The translations under genes were made by a program, and so were the position numbers. A stretch of 64,000 bases of DNA from an uncultured bacterium (GTDB lineage: Bacteria > Cyanobacteriota > Vampirovibrionia > Gastranaerophilales > Gastranaerophilaceae): the NCBI GenBank assembly GCA_902788345.1, contig CADAJP010000002.1, positions 186,001-250,000 on the forward strand, written 5' to 3'. Under the pieces are notes generated by a model. That model had not been told where the DNA came from and made no database searches. It worked only from the letters and a program-made list of their open reading frames with translations. Shown in pieces: positions 14,860-22,639 of this stretch (position 1 is its first letter; each line of letters begins with the position of its first letter).

Positions 14860-16542
14860 ATGACTAAACTTTCACCATTACAAATTGAGAGATTAAAATA
14901 CCAGCCAAAACTTCCTGCAAGTTTAAAAAATGGTATTAATTCTTTGGAAATGACTGAAGGAAGTGCAACTCAATCTGTTGCAGACCAAGATGATATCAAA
15001 AACCTATTTCCCAATACATACGGAAAACCTGTTGTAACTTTTAAATCATCTTCTTCAACTTCAAGCGCACCGGCAAGAAATGTAGGTGTTATATTATCCG
15101 GCGGACAAGCTCCCGGCGGACACAATGTTATTGCAGGTTTGTATGATGCATTAAAAAATGCCAATCCTAACAGCAAATTATACGGTTTTCTAGGCGGTCC
15201 GTCAGGTATCATTGACGGCAAATATGTTGAATTTGACGATGAATTTATCAACGCATACAGAAACACAGGCGGTTTTGATATTATCGGATCAGGCAGAACT
15301 AAACTTGAAACAGAAGATCAATTCCAATCTTCATTAGAAGTTTGTAAAAAACTGGGTATCAGTGCAGTTGTAATAATTGGCGGAGATGATTCAAACACTA
15401 ACGCAGCACTTTTAGCTGAATGGTTTGTTAAAAATAACACAGGCATCCAAGTTATTGGCTGTCCAAAAACTATTGACGGCGACCTTAAAAATGACCAAAT
15501 CGAAATTTCTTTCGGTTTTGATACAGCTACAAAAACTTACGCAGAACTTATCGGAAACATCCAAAGAGATGCTAATTCCGCTAAAAAATATTGGCACTTT
15601 ATTAAAATTATGGGTAGAAGTGCTTCACATGTTGCACTTGAAGCCGCATTACAAACTCAGCCAAATATTACTTTAATCTCTGAAGAAGTTGAAGCAAAGA
15701 AAATGTCATTATCTTCTATTATAGATTATATGACAGATATCATTGTAAGACGTGCAAACAACGGCAAAAACTTTGGTATTGCAGTTGTACCTGAAGGTTT
15801 AATTGAATTTATACCTGAAATGAAATCAATGATTGCAAACTTAAATGACATTATGGCAGAACTTGAAAGTGATCCTGATTTTGTAAATGCTACAACAATT
15901 CGTGATAAATTTGCAATTGTAGAACACCGATTAGATGATGAAAACGCTAGTGTTTATAATTCATTACCATCAATAATTAAAGAACAGTTACTTGCTGACA
16001 GAGATCCACACGGCAATGTTCAGGTTTCTAAAATTGAAACTGAAAAATTATTAATCGAAATGATTTCTTCTAAACTTTCTAAATTAAAATCAGAAGGAAG
16101 TTATATCGGTAAATTCTCAGCACAGTCACACTTTTTCGGTTATGAAGGCAGATGTGCATTCCCGTCAAATTTTGATGCAGATTATTGCTATTCATTGGGA
16201 TACAATGCATTTGCACTTATCGCTAACGGTTTGACAGGTTATTTATCATCTGTTAAAAACTTAACCGCACCTGCTGATGAATGGATTGCAGGCGGTGTAC
16301 CTTTAACAATGATGATGAACATGGAACGCCGTCACGGTGCAATGAAACCTGTTATTAAAAAAGCGCTTGTAGAACTTGACGGCCCTGTATTTAAACAATT
16401 AGCAGATAATCGTGAAGACTGGGCTATGAATGACAGATACCTGTTCCCTGGAGCTATTCAATACTTTGGACCAAGTTCTGTTTGCGATATTACAACAGTA
16501 ACTTTAAAATTAGAACAATCTAAAGCATTAGCTTCAGTTTAA
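14860..16542 (+). CDS. pfp: pyrophosphate--fructose 6-phosphate 1-phosphotransferase
   Basis: 560 residues, the long form of the PPi-dependent enzyme. The nucleotide/PPi loop is [10 protein letters not shown] (about 78-87), the catalytic segment is P-K-T-I-D-G-D-L, and G-G-D-D-S-N replaces the G-G-D-G-S of ATP enzymes, the Asp that marks PPi as phosphoryl donor. M-G-R-S-A-S-H binds fructose 6-phosphate. The enzyme makes fructose 1,6-bisphosphate reversibly in glycolysis and suits an anaerobic fermenter saving ATP. It stands alone between a promoter-bearing gap and a strong terminator. ATG follows AGAAAGGAC. Confidence 0.95.
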   Translation: MTKLSPLQIERLKYQPKLPASLKNGINSLEMTEGSATQSVADQDDIKNLFPNTYGKPVVTFKSSSSTSSAPARNVGVILSGGQAPGGHNVIAGLYDALKNANPNSKLYGFLGGPSGIIDGKYVEFDDEFINAYRNTGGFDIIGSGRTKLETEDQFQSSLEVCKKLGISAVVIIGGDDSNTNAALLAEWFVKNNTGIQVIGCPKTIDGDLKNDQIEISFGFDTATKTYAELIGNIQRDANSAKKYWHFIKIMGRSASHVALEAALQTQPNITLISEEVEAKKMSLSSIIDYMTDIIVRRANNGKNFGIAVVPEGLIEFIPEMKSMIANLNDIMAELESDPDFVNATTIRDKFAIVEHRLDDENASVYNSLPSIIKEQLLADRDPHGNVQVSKIETEKLLIEMISSKLSKLKSEGSYIGKFSAQSHFFGYEGRCAFPSNFDADYCYSLGYNAFALIANGLTGYLSSVKNLTAPADEWIAGGVPLTMMMNMERRHGAMKPVIKKALVELDGPVFKQLADNREDWAMNDRYLFPGAIQYFGPSSVCDITTVTLKLEQSKALASV

Positions 16543-16560
16543 TTTGTTTAATACTAAACT

Positions 16561-16596
16561 AAAAAACAGGAAGTGATAATTTACTTCCTGTTTTTT
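16561..16596 (+). terminator. rho-independent terminator of pfp
   Basis: AAAAAACAGGAAGT and ACTTCCTGTTTTTT pair perfectly around an 8-base loop and end in a T run, 19 bases after the pfp stop codon. Confidence 0.88.
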
Positions 16597-16699
16597 ATAT
16601 TATTCTTCACCTTTTCTGTTTGGTATAAATTTAGCCTTTTTGGAGGTTATAAATATACAAATATTTTTTTATTATAAATACAAAAATAAGAGGTGATAT

Positions 16700-17278
16700 A
16701 TGAATATTTTATTTGTTAATGCTTGTGTGCATCCTGAATCAAGAACCAAAAAACTTGCTGATTACTTTTTAAGTAAAATTGACGGCGATATTAAAGAAAT
16801 TAACCTGAATGAAGAAAAAATTCCGCCTTTAAATATGGAAACTTTAATATATAGAACCCGCTTAACAGAGGAAATGAATTTTGATGAGGCAATTTTTAAA
16901 TATGCTCATTGCTACGCAAATGCAGATTTGATAGTTGTTGCGGCACCTTATTGGGATTTGTCATTTCCGGCAGTGTTAAAAACTTATATTGAAAATATCA
17001 ATGTCAACGGTATTGTTTTCAAATATGATGAAAAAGGAAATGTTATCGGACTGTGTAAAGCTCAAAGACTTGTTTATATTACAACCGCAGGCGGAAAAAT
17101 CAGCCACGAATACGGTTTTGAATATATAAAATCTGTTGCACAGGATTTTCACGGAATAGAAAATGTTGACTATATAAAAGCCGAAGAACTTGATATAATA
17201 GGTTCTGATGTGGATAAAATCCTGCAAAAAGCAAAAGAAAAAATAGATAAATTAGTAGAAAAAGAATTTGATAAATAA
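16700..17278 (+). CDS. flavodoxin-fold NAD(P)H reductase (azoreductase AzoR-like)
   Basis: 192 residues. The N-terminal strand M-N-I-L-F-V-N-A-C-V leads into H-P-E-S-R-T-K-K-L, the FMN-phosphate loop of flavodoxin-like reductases. A-P-Y-W-D-L-S-F-P-A-V-L-K is the classic 'P.yn.s.Pa.LK' FMN-contact block and T-T-A-G-G-K binds the isoalloxazine edge. The length matches FMN-dependent NADH:quinone reductases and azoreductases. It would reduce quinones or azo compounds in the cytoplasm. ATG follows AGAGGTGATAT. It ends at a bidirectional terminator facing the PC4-like gene. The exact substrate cannot be told. Confidence 0.82.
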   Translation: MNILFVNACVHPESRTKKLADYFLSKIDGDIKEINLNEEKIPPLNMETLIYRTRLTEEMNFDEAIFKYAHCYANADLIVVAAPYWDLSFPAVLKTYIENINVNGIVFKYDEKGNVIGLCKAQRLVYITTAGGKISHEYGFEYIKSVAQDFHGIENVDYIKAEELDIIGSDVDKILQKAKEKIDKLVEKEFDK

Positions 17279-17297
17279 AATTAAAATTTTTGCAAAA

Positions 17298-17356
17298 AAA
17301 TAGTGATAATTTCAAGATTCTGAATCACATTCGAAATGACAAAATTATCACTATTT
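17298..17356. terminator. bidirectional terminator built around a palindromic repeat
   Basis: AAATAGTGATAATTT (17298-17312) pairs perfectly with AAATTATCACTATTT (17342-17356); the 29-base loop contains the GATTCTGAATC...TTCGAAATGACA repeat unit. It lies between the 3' ends of two convergent genes and has A/T runs on both sides, so it can serve both. Confidence 0.7.
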
Positions 17357-17369
17357 TCTATATCAATAA

Positions 17370-17603
17370 TTACGCTTCTGCCATAAACTCTTGTTTTGCA
17401 GTTTCGATAGCTTCTGTCAGAATATCTAACTGTTCAGCGGTGAAAGTAACACCTTTTTTGGTCGGAATCCATGTTGCACCGCCATCATTTGTAAAAAATA
17501 TTCTCATATTAAGATAACTTGTACCTTTGTATTCACTTAAAGAAATTTGTAATTGTTCTGTTTCAGAACGTTCTATTGTTGCCAAAATTTTTGCATCTGC
17601 CAT
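17370..17603 (-). CDS. PC4/YdbC-type ssDNA-binding protein
   Basis: 77 residues with the beta-rich PC4 fold pattern: L-N-M-R-I-F-F-T-N-D-G-G-A-T-W-I-P-T-K-K-G-V-T-F, then a C-terminal dimerisation helix E-Q-L-D-I-L-T-E-A-I. The 'R.ff....G.w.Ptk.Gi.l' spacing is characteristic of bacterial PC4-like proteins. Such proteins bind single-stranded DNA and may act in transcription or genome maintenance. ATG follows TAAGGAGAAAAA. Monocistronic, ending at the shared bidirectional terminator. Confidence 0.82.
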   Translation of the reverse strand: MADAKILATIERSETEQLQISLSEYKGTSYLNMRIFFTNDGGATWIPTKKGVTFTAEQLDILTEAIETAKQEFMAEA

Positions 17604-17715
17604 AATTTTTCTCCTTACTTATTAAACATACACATATATATTAGCATAAAAAATATTTAAAGATTTGTTTATTTAATATTTATGATAAAATAAACACCAA
17701 AAGGAGCCGGCAGCT

Positions 17716-18432
17716 ATTATTAATATTGATAAAAATTCGCAATATATTGCATTGTATTCAGATATTGATGATAATACGATATCTGAACTTAAAGATACCG
17801 ATTTTACAGGCTGTGATATAATTGCCCTGCGATGCAAAATCAACGATATTGGCGAAATTCAAATTATAAAAAATCAATTAAAACAAATCCTTCCGCAAAT
17901 AAATTTACCTTTAATGATTTGCGGATGCGGTAAAGACGAAATTGACAGCAAATTACTTCCGGAAATTATAAAAATTTTAGATCGGGAATGTATTATTTCA
18001 TATGCAACAGAACAGACATACAAAAAAATTATTCCCCATATTATAAAAGGAAATCATTACATTGTTCTAAAAACTCCTATTGATATAAATTTGGCAAAAG
18101 AACTGAATATACTTTCTGTTGAAATGGGGTTAAAAAAAGAGAAAATCATAATGAATACAGACATTGGCGGTTTGGGATACGGATATGAATACGGTTACAG
18201 TATAATGGAAAAAATACGTCTTGAAGGTGAAAAAGGAGATGAATATCTTGATTTACCGTTAATTTCCGAAGCCTCATCTGAAGCACTTAAAACCAAAGAA
18301 GCCAAAACTTCAGATACCCAAGGAGCAAGAATGATTGAACTGTGTGCCGCAAGTGGTGTAATTGCAGCCGGAGCAAATATTATTACAGTTTCTTATCCGC
18401 AAAATATAAAATATTTAAGAGGGCTTATATAA
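17716..18432 (+). CDS. corrinoid iron-sulfur protein small-subunit-like (CdhD/AcsD family)
   Basis: The downstream part matches the delta subunit of the acetyl-CoA decarbonylase/synthase: G-L-G-Y-G-Y-E-Y-G-Y-S-I-M-E-K-I-R, then a G-D-E block, and S-E-A-S-S-E. These are the TIM-barrel segments that contact the methyl-corrinoid in that family. It is about 239 residues against 300-390 in typical homologues, so the N terminus is short. The best start is AUU at 17716: AAGGAG (17701-17706) lies 9 bases upstream and the frame is open and protein-like from there. The only NTG start, TTG at 17752, has no ribosome site. It runs directly into the large-subunit gene. No other Wood-Ljungdahl gene is in the window, so its function is uncertain. 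Confidence 0.72.
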   Translation: MINIDKNSQYIALYSDIDDNTISELKDTDFTGCDIIALRCKINDIGEIQIIKNQLKQILPQINLPLMICGCGKDEIDSKLLPEIIKILDRECIISYATEQTYKKIIPHIIKGNHYIVLKTPIDINLAKELNILSVEMGLKKEKIIMNTDIGGLGYGYEYGYSIMEKIRLEGEKGDEYLDLPLISEASSEALKTKEAKTSDTQGARMIELCAASGVIAAGANIITVSYPQNIKYLRGLI

Positions 18433-18433
18433 A

Positions 18434-19561
18434 ATGAAAATGACCGGACTACAAATTTTTAAATATATGCCTGCAGGTAAGAAAACGCAACACGCAAACT
18501 GTAAAGAATGCGGATGTGCTACATGTATGATGTTTTCGCTTAAACTCGCAAAAGAACAAATTGAAATTGACAAATGTCCGTATATTGATGATGAACTTCG
18601 TGAAATATATTCTCAGGGGTTAAAACATCCACAAAAGACAATAGAAATCGGCAATCTGAAAATCGGCGGAGAAAATGTTTTATACAGACATGAAAAAACA
18701 TTTATAAATCCGACAACACTCGCTGTTTTTGTAGATTGTTCAAAACCTGACTATAAAGAAAAAATTAAACAAATAACAGATTTTGAATTGCACCATGCCA
18801 GTGAAAATATTAAAGTTGATTTAATAATACTAAAAAATTCCGATTCAAAAATTGAATATAGTACAACAAAAATTATAACTTATGAAGAATATAAAAAACT
18901 TGGCTTAAACATAATAAAAGAAAGTGATTTCAAAGAAACAAGCAAGTATCTTTTAGAAACAAGAATTAAAGCAATAAAAGAAAAAGATGACAAATTCTCT
19001 GCGCCGGTTTGTGTTGAAATGAAAAATGATGATTTATATTCATTGTGTACCCATTCAAGTTATTATATTTGTAAATATGCAAATATGCTTGTTTTTGAAG
19101 ACTTTAACGAAGAATTATTTTCAACAATTATGATGCTGAGGTTTAATATTTTTACTGATCCGCAGAAAGTTCTTCAGGTAGAAGCAGGTTTATACAAATT
19201 CAATGAACCTGATAAAAATTCTATCGTATTTATGACAACAAATTTTGCACTTACATATTTTGCTGTTGCAAATGAACTTCGCAGTCTTGATATTCCGTCA
19301 TATTTGATTGTTGTACCTGCTCAAGGGATGAGTGTATTAACAGCATGGTCGGCTCAGGCTCTTACTTCAGATGTTGTAATGAAAGCTCTTAATGATTTTA
19401 ATATCAAAGAAGAAATAAATACACGTAAAATAATTATTTCAGGACTATTATCCGAACTTAAAGAAGAACTCAATGAACAATGTAATGATTTTGAGTTTGT
19501 TGAAGGAACAAAAGATGCTTCCGACATCGGAGAATTTGTAAAAAACTATCTTCCCTTGTAA
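18434..19561 (+). CDS. corrinoid iron-sulfur protein large-subunit-like (CdhE/AcsC family)
   Basis: 375 residues, somewhat shorter than the usual 440. The N terminus has a complete four-cysteine Fe-S motif, C23-x2-C26-x4-C31-x16-C48, in the AcsC context N-C-K-E-C-G. The C-terminal 110 residues match the B12-binding domain: T-T-N-F-A-L-T-Y-F, P-S-Y-L-I-V-V, G-M-S-V-L-T-A-W-S-A, then K-I-I-I-S-G-L. So the protein should carry a [4Fe-4S] cluster and a cobamide and pass a methyl group with the small subunit. It begins 1 base after that gene ends and its last 16 bases overlap lspA on the other strand. Its methyl donor and acceptor in this organism are unknown. Confidence 0.78.
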   Translation: MKMTGLQIFKYMPAGKKTQHANCKECGCATCMMFSLKLAKEQIEIDKCPYIDDELREIYSQGLKHPQKTIEIGNLKIGGENVLYRHEKTFINPTTLAVFVDCSKPDYKEKIKQITDFELHHASENIKVDLIILKNSDSKIEYSTTKIITYEEYKKLGLNIIKESDFKETSKYLLETRIKAIKEKDDKFSAPVCVEMKNDDLYSLCTHSSYYICKYANMLVFEDFNEELFSTIMMLRFNIFTDPQKVLQVEAGLYKFNEPDKNSIVFMTTNFALTYFAVANELRSLDIPSYLIVVPAQGMSVLTAWSAQALTSDVVMKALNDFNIKEEINTRKIIISGLLSELKEELNEQCNDFEFVEGTKDASDIGEFVKNYLPL

Positions 19562-20010
19562 AAAAGCAATATTGCAATCAAAGCAATAACGCCAATTGTG
19601 ATAAATATATCTGCCATATTAAAAACAGGGAAAGTTATAAATTTTAGGTTAATATAATCTCTTACATACCCAAAAACTATTCTTTCGTGGCAATTTGCCA
19701 TAATTCCGGCACTTAATAATGCCAAAAAAGACAGTGAAATATAATGCAAAGCCTTGTTATGATAAACATATGCAAACAATAGTGTTGTTGCAGCAACAGA
19801 AATAATTATAAGAAATTCTCTTGCATTTTCTAAAAGACTAAAAGCTGCACCGCTATTTTTTAAATATGTTAAACTGAACACAGCATTTGAATAATGATGT
19901 CCGGAGGTTACATTATCAACAATAAGTTTTGATGAAAACAATGCCAGAAATAACCAAAATATGAAATTAAGAATGAAAAATAAATATTTAAACGGAGCAG
20001 ATGATTTCAT
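19546..20010 (-). CDS. lspA: lipoprotein signal peptidase LspA, with an unusual active-site residue
   Basis: 154 residues, four membrane segments (about 9-28, 66-84, 90-107, 128-150). Family signatures are L-K-N-S-G-A-A-F-S-L-L (50-60), G-Y-V-R-D-Y-I (114-120) and P-V-F-N-M-A-D (128-134). The enzyme cleaves prolipoproteins at the lipidated Cys. The second catalytic Asp is D134. The first would be the Asp of the usual G-N-x-x-D-R motif, but here the segment is A-N-C-H-E109-R, Glu in place of Asp. This may reduce or preserve activity; it could be lineage-specific. TAATG overlap joins it to the exported gene upstream. Confidence 0.9.
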   Translation of the reverse strand: MKSSAPFKYLFFILNFIFWLFLALFSSKLIVDNVTSGHHYSNAVFSLTYLKNSGAAFSLLENAREFLIIISVAATTLLFAYVYHNKALHYISLSFLALLSAGIMANCHERIVFGYVRDYINLKFITFPVFNMADIFITIGVIALIAILLFYKGR

Positions 20011-20921
20011 TATTTTTTAACCTCCTTATTATCATTCAAAATAATAAAATTATTTTTCGGCACAACATTAACCCTTTTCATTAAACAGGCAAGTCCTGCC
20101 ATATAAATTCGGGTATTATTAAATTTATCTGTTGCAGCCTTTGAAATTGCAAGCGAGGTCACCGTATATTCATTAAGATTATCAGTATTTGCCTTCATAA
20201 TACGTTCAAGAACCTTTGTTTTCGGAACTGTTCTTAATGGGCCTTTTGGAACAGAAGAAGGATAAACCACGGGATCATGCTCTATTGAACCGATTACAAC
20301 AGTATTTTCATCCGCATCAACTTTTACGGTCGTTGTATAACTTTCCCCTGCACCAACCTGCATAGGTGCAACAAGTTCAATATCCATAAACCTTGCATCT
20401 CCATACAGCAATGAAGATTCATCACTTATAAGGGTTTCTCCGGCTATGAGCCAATTTCCGTTTAGTTTTACCAAATGATAAATTCCGGAAGATTTTGCGT
20501 GTATTTCTCCTGCAACAGAAGAATCATCAAGTTTGTCATACACCGTTCCTGTTGCATTTTCTTCCACATTGACATATGCATTATCACCCAAAATTTCTAT
20601 TGAATTTACCTTTGTTTTGTAGGTCAGATTTTTACATTCTTCCCAAGTTTCTTCAATAGTTTTAAAATAAATTTTTTTATTAAAACCATCATTATTCATA
20701 TAATTATCTGCGTACAACGGACTCAAACCCTGAAGGTCGTGTTTGTTTGCAAAAGTATTATGAACTTCAAATAATTTTTTTATTTGTTTTGCTTCACGTT
20801 TGTATATTTTATTCTGCTCATGCCTGTATGCGCCTGAAGATACAATAGAACACTGTGCCTGCAAATTGCCTGCACCAAATGTCATCAAGGCAAAAATTAA
20901 AAATAAAACAATCTTTTTCAT
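20010..20921 (-). CDS. exported protein with NTF2/SnoaL-like domain
   Basis: About 303 residues from the ATG at 20921; a TTG at 20948 would add nine residues but would place extra sequence before the signal peptide. Residues 1-24 form a signal peptide (M-K-K-I-V-L-F-L-I-F-A-L ending near L-Q-A-Q). The region around 45-170 has the pattern of an NTF2/SnoaL-like fold: Y-A-D-N-Y, T-Y-K-T-K-V-N-S-I-E-I-L-G-D-N-A-Y-V, G-N-W-L-I-A-G-E. The C-terminal half is a second beta-rich region (V-V-I-G-S-I-E-H-D-P). Periplasmic or surface location is inferred. It precedes and overlaps lspA by one base. Substrate unknown. Confidence 0.72.
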   Translation of the reverse strand: MKKIVLFLIFALMTFGAGNLQAQCSIVSSGAYRHEQNKIYKREAKQIKKLFEVHNTFANKHDLQGLSPLYADNYMNNDGFNKKIYFKTIEETWEECKNLTYKTKVNSIEILGDNAYVNVEENATGTVYDKLDDSSVAGEIHAKSSGIYHLVKLNGNWLIAGETLISDESSLLYGDARFMDIELVAPMQVGAGESYTTTVKVDADENTVVIGSIEHDPVVYPSSVPKGPLRTVPKTKVLERIMKANTDNLNEYTVTSLAISKAATDKFNNTRIYMAGLACLMKRVNVVPKNNFIILNDNKEVKK

Positions 20922-21030
20922 ACAAAACAGTATAATCAAAAAACTCAAAAGTGTAAATAAATTAACAACTCGTATATATAAATAATATTATCAGAACAAA
21001 GATAATATTATTTATTAAAATTTTAATATA

Positions 21031-21204
21031 CCCCATTTCTTTGACCGCAAAGAAACGGGGTGCAAAGAAACTCTCCGACATGATGCTTCGCTCGTTAATC
21101 ATTTGTAGTTGCTCCACATTGAGCGGAATAACTCGCATTCGCTCAAACAAATTCCGCTTTGACATCGTGTCGCAAACAATGATTACTCACTTTCGCAAAG
21201 GTCG
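21031..21204. repeat. dispersed structured repeat, copy B
   Basis: Diverged second copy of the element at 6615-6790. It opens with CCCCATTTCTTTG / CAAAGAAACGGGG around ACCG, then shares the GATGCTTCGNTCGTTAATCATTTGTA, GCGGAATAACTCGCATNCGCTCAAACAAATTCCGCTTTGAC and CAATGATTACTC...TTCGCAAAGGTCG segments. The inner inverted repeat GCGGAAT / ATTCCGC is kept; compensation in the outer stem is partial. It lies between cca and the exported NTF2-like gene, in no gene. Confidence 0.7.
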
Positions 21205-21411
21205 GATTATATATACCGACCTTATATTCGAGCATTACAATTTATTAGCGAACGGAGTGCCGGTCGTGGTTTTGTGGAACTTTTGACACCAAAAGTTCCT
21301 CCGTCTGAAAGACCCTGCGGAGCAATATAAATATAAACTTATATTATAGGCTGGATTGCTTCGGGCTTTAAGTCCTCGCAATGACATGTTCTGATAATAT
21401 TTTTATGCGTG
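21205..21411. other. gene-free remainder with a GGATTGCTTCG-type palindromic repeat
   Basis: No gene is evident. Bases 21349-21390 read GGATTGCTTCG...TCCTCGCAATGACA, a palindromic repeat of a kind widespread in bacterial genomes. Before it, AACTTTTG-ACAC-CAAAAGTT (about 21279-21298) makes a hairpin that could act as a terminator. Confidence 0.5.
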
Positions 21412-22539
21412 TTAGTTGTAAAAATTCTGTGTTTTGCAAAAAAATTCTTTTGCAAATTTTATTTCTTCATCTTTTGATAGTTGAATATTTTTAATTTTTT
21501 TCTTCAATATGAAATTGAAACATTCCTGATACTTTGGCGATGGTGAGATACCAAGTTTTTTTAAATCTTCACCTGTTATTTCAAGTTCAATATCTTTTAA
21601 ATCTTTCAAATAATGTTCAACAATTTCATGATTAATTGTAGAATACATAATTACACTTTCAATTGGAATATTTTTAAACGCTTTATATACCTCAAAATCT
21701 GTAAAAATGTCATTCTGAGCAAAGCGAAGAATCGCCAAATCCTTAAATTTTTCCACTATATTTTTTTCAATTTTTGTCAGCGGTAAAGCCGAAATATCAG
21801 GCATAAGCCCGACATAAATTATCCATATATTTTCAGGTTTAAATTCTGAAATAAGTTTTGAAAAATCATATTTTGGCAATTCAAAATCTTGACTTGCAAC
21901 AAGTTTATAAATCCCCTGATTTATAAATCTTTCAAATGCACTCCAATTGTTTAGATTAAAAGTTTCTTCCAGCTCTTTTTTTAATCTTTTATAAGACATA
22001 TCATAATTGATATTTTTTAAATACTCATCCTGAAGTTTCTTTGTGTGTTCATCCAAATCAAAACCGAAACGAACAGAAAATTTTAATGCACGCAAAATTC
22101 TTGTCGGATCGTCAATGAAACTATCATCATGCAACACGCGTATTTTTTTATTTTTTAAATCATCCATACCGCCTGTATAATCAATAATTTCACCGGTTAA
22201 AGTAGATTTAGCCATTGCATTGATTGTAAAATCACGCCTCATAACATCTTCTTTGAGCGAACAGGCAATTTTTTCAACAACAGGCAGGTGTCCTTTTTGC
22301 GGATATGTTTCAGAACGTGTCGAAGCAATATCTATTTCTTCACCGTTTAATTTTATTTTTACAGTACCAAAAGGATTATTTATACGCAAAATTTCTGCAT
22401 CTTTAATTGTATGCGCAAACTCAATGGCATCGCCGTTATACGTCAAATCAACATCAAAACTTTTACATCCTAATAGCTCATCACGAACAACTCCGCCAAT
22501 ATAGTATAAGTTTTTATCCTTTAAATTAATGATGTTCAT
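21412..22539 (-). CDS. cca: CCA tRNA nucleotidyltransferase (class II), with an embedded repeat
   Basis: 375 residues. The head domain has G-G-V-V-R-D (14-20), D-x-D in S-F-D-V-D-L-T (27-33) as the catalytic carboxylates, R-R-D-F-T-I-N-A-M-A, and D-D-P-T-R-I-L-R-A-L-K-F, all class II markers. The neck and tail follow and are divergent. It repairs or adds the CCA end of tRNA. Residues about 269-277 (A-I-L-R-F-A-Q-N-D) are encoded by a palindromic repeat (GATTCTTCGCTTTGCTCAGAATGACA on the sense strand), inserted in frame in the tail. ATG lies 101 bases from the divergent helicase-nuclease gene. The CCA versus A-adding subtype cannot be told. Confidence 0.9.
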   Translation of the reverse strand: MNIINLKDKNLYYIGGVVRDELLGCKSFDVDLTYNGDAIEFAHTIKDAEILRINNPFGTVKIKLNGEEIDIASTRSETYPQKGHLPVVEKIACSLKEDVMRRDFTINAMAKSTLTGEIIDYTGGMDDLKNKKIRVLHDDSFIDDPTRILRALKFSVRFGFDLDEHTKKLQDEYLKNINYDMSYKRLKKELEETFNLNNWSAFERFINQGIYKLVASQDFELPKYDFSKLISEFKPENIWIIYVGLMPDISALPLTKIEKNIVEKFKDLAILRFAQNDIFTDFEVYKAFKNIPIESVIMYSTINHEIVEHYLKDLKDIELEITGEDLKKLGISPSPKYQECFNFILKKKIKNIQLSKDEEIKFAKEFFCKTQNFYN

Positions 22540-22639
22540 AAATTGATTTTACTCTAAAATCGTGTAAAATAAAATAAGTTAATATGCGGATAATTTCATA
22601 CAACCGATAATAAAAAACCGCACAACATAAAGGGGAAAC

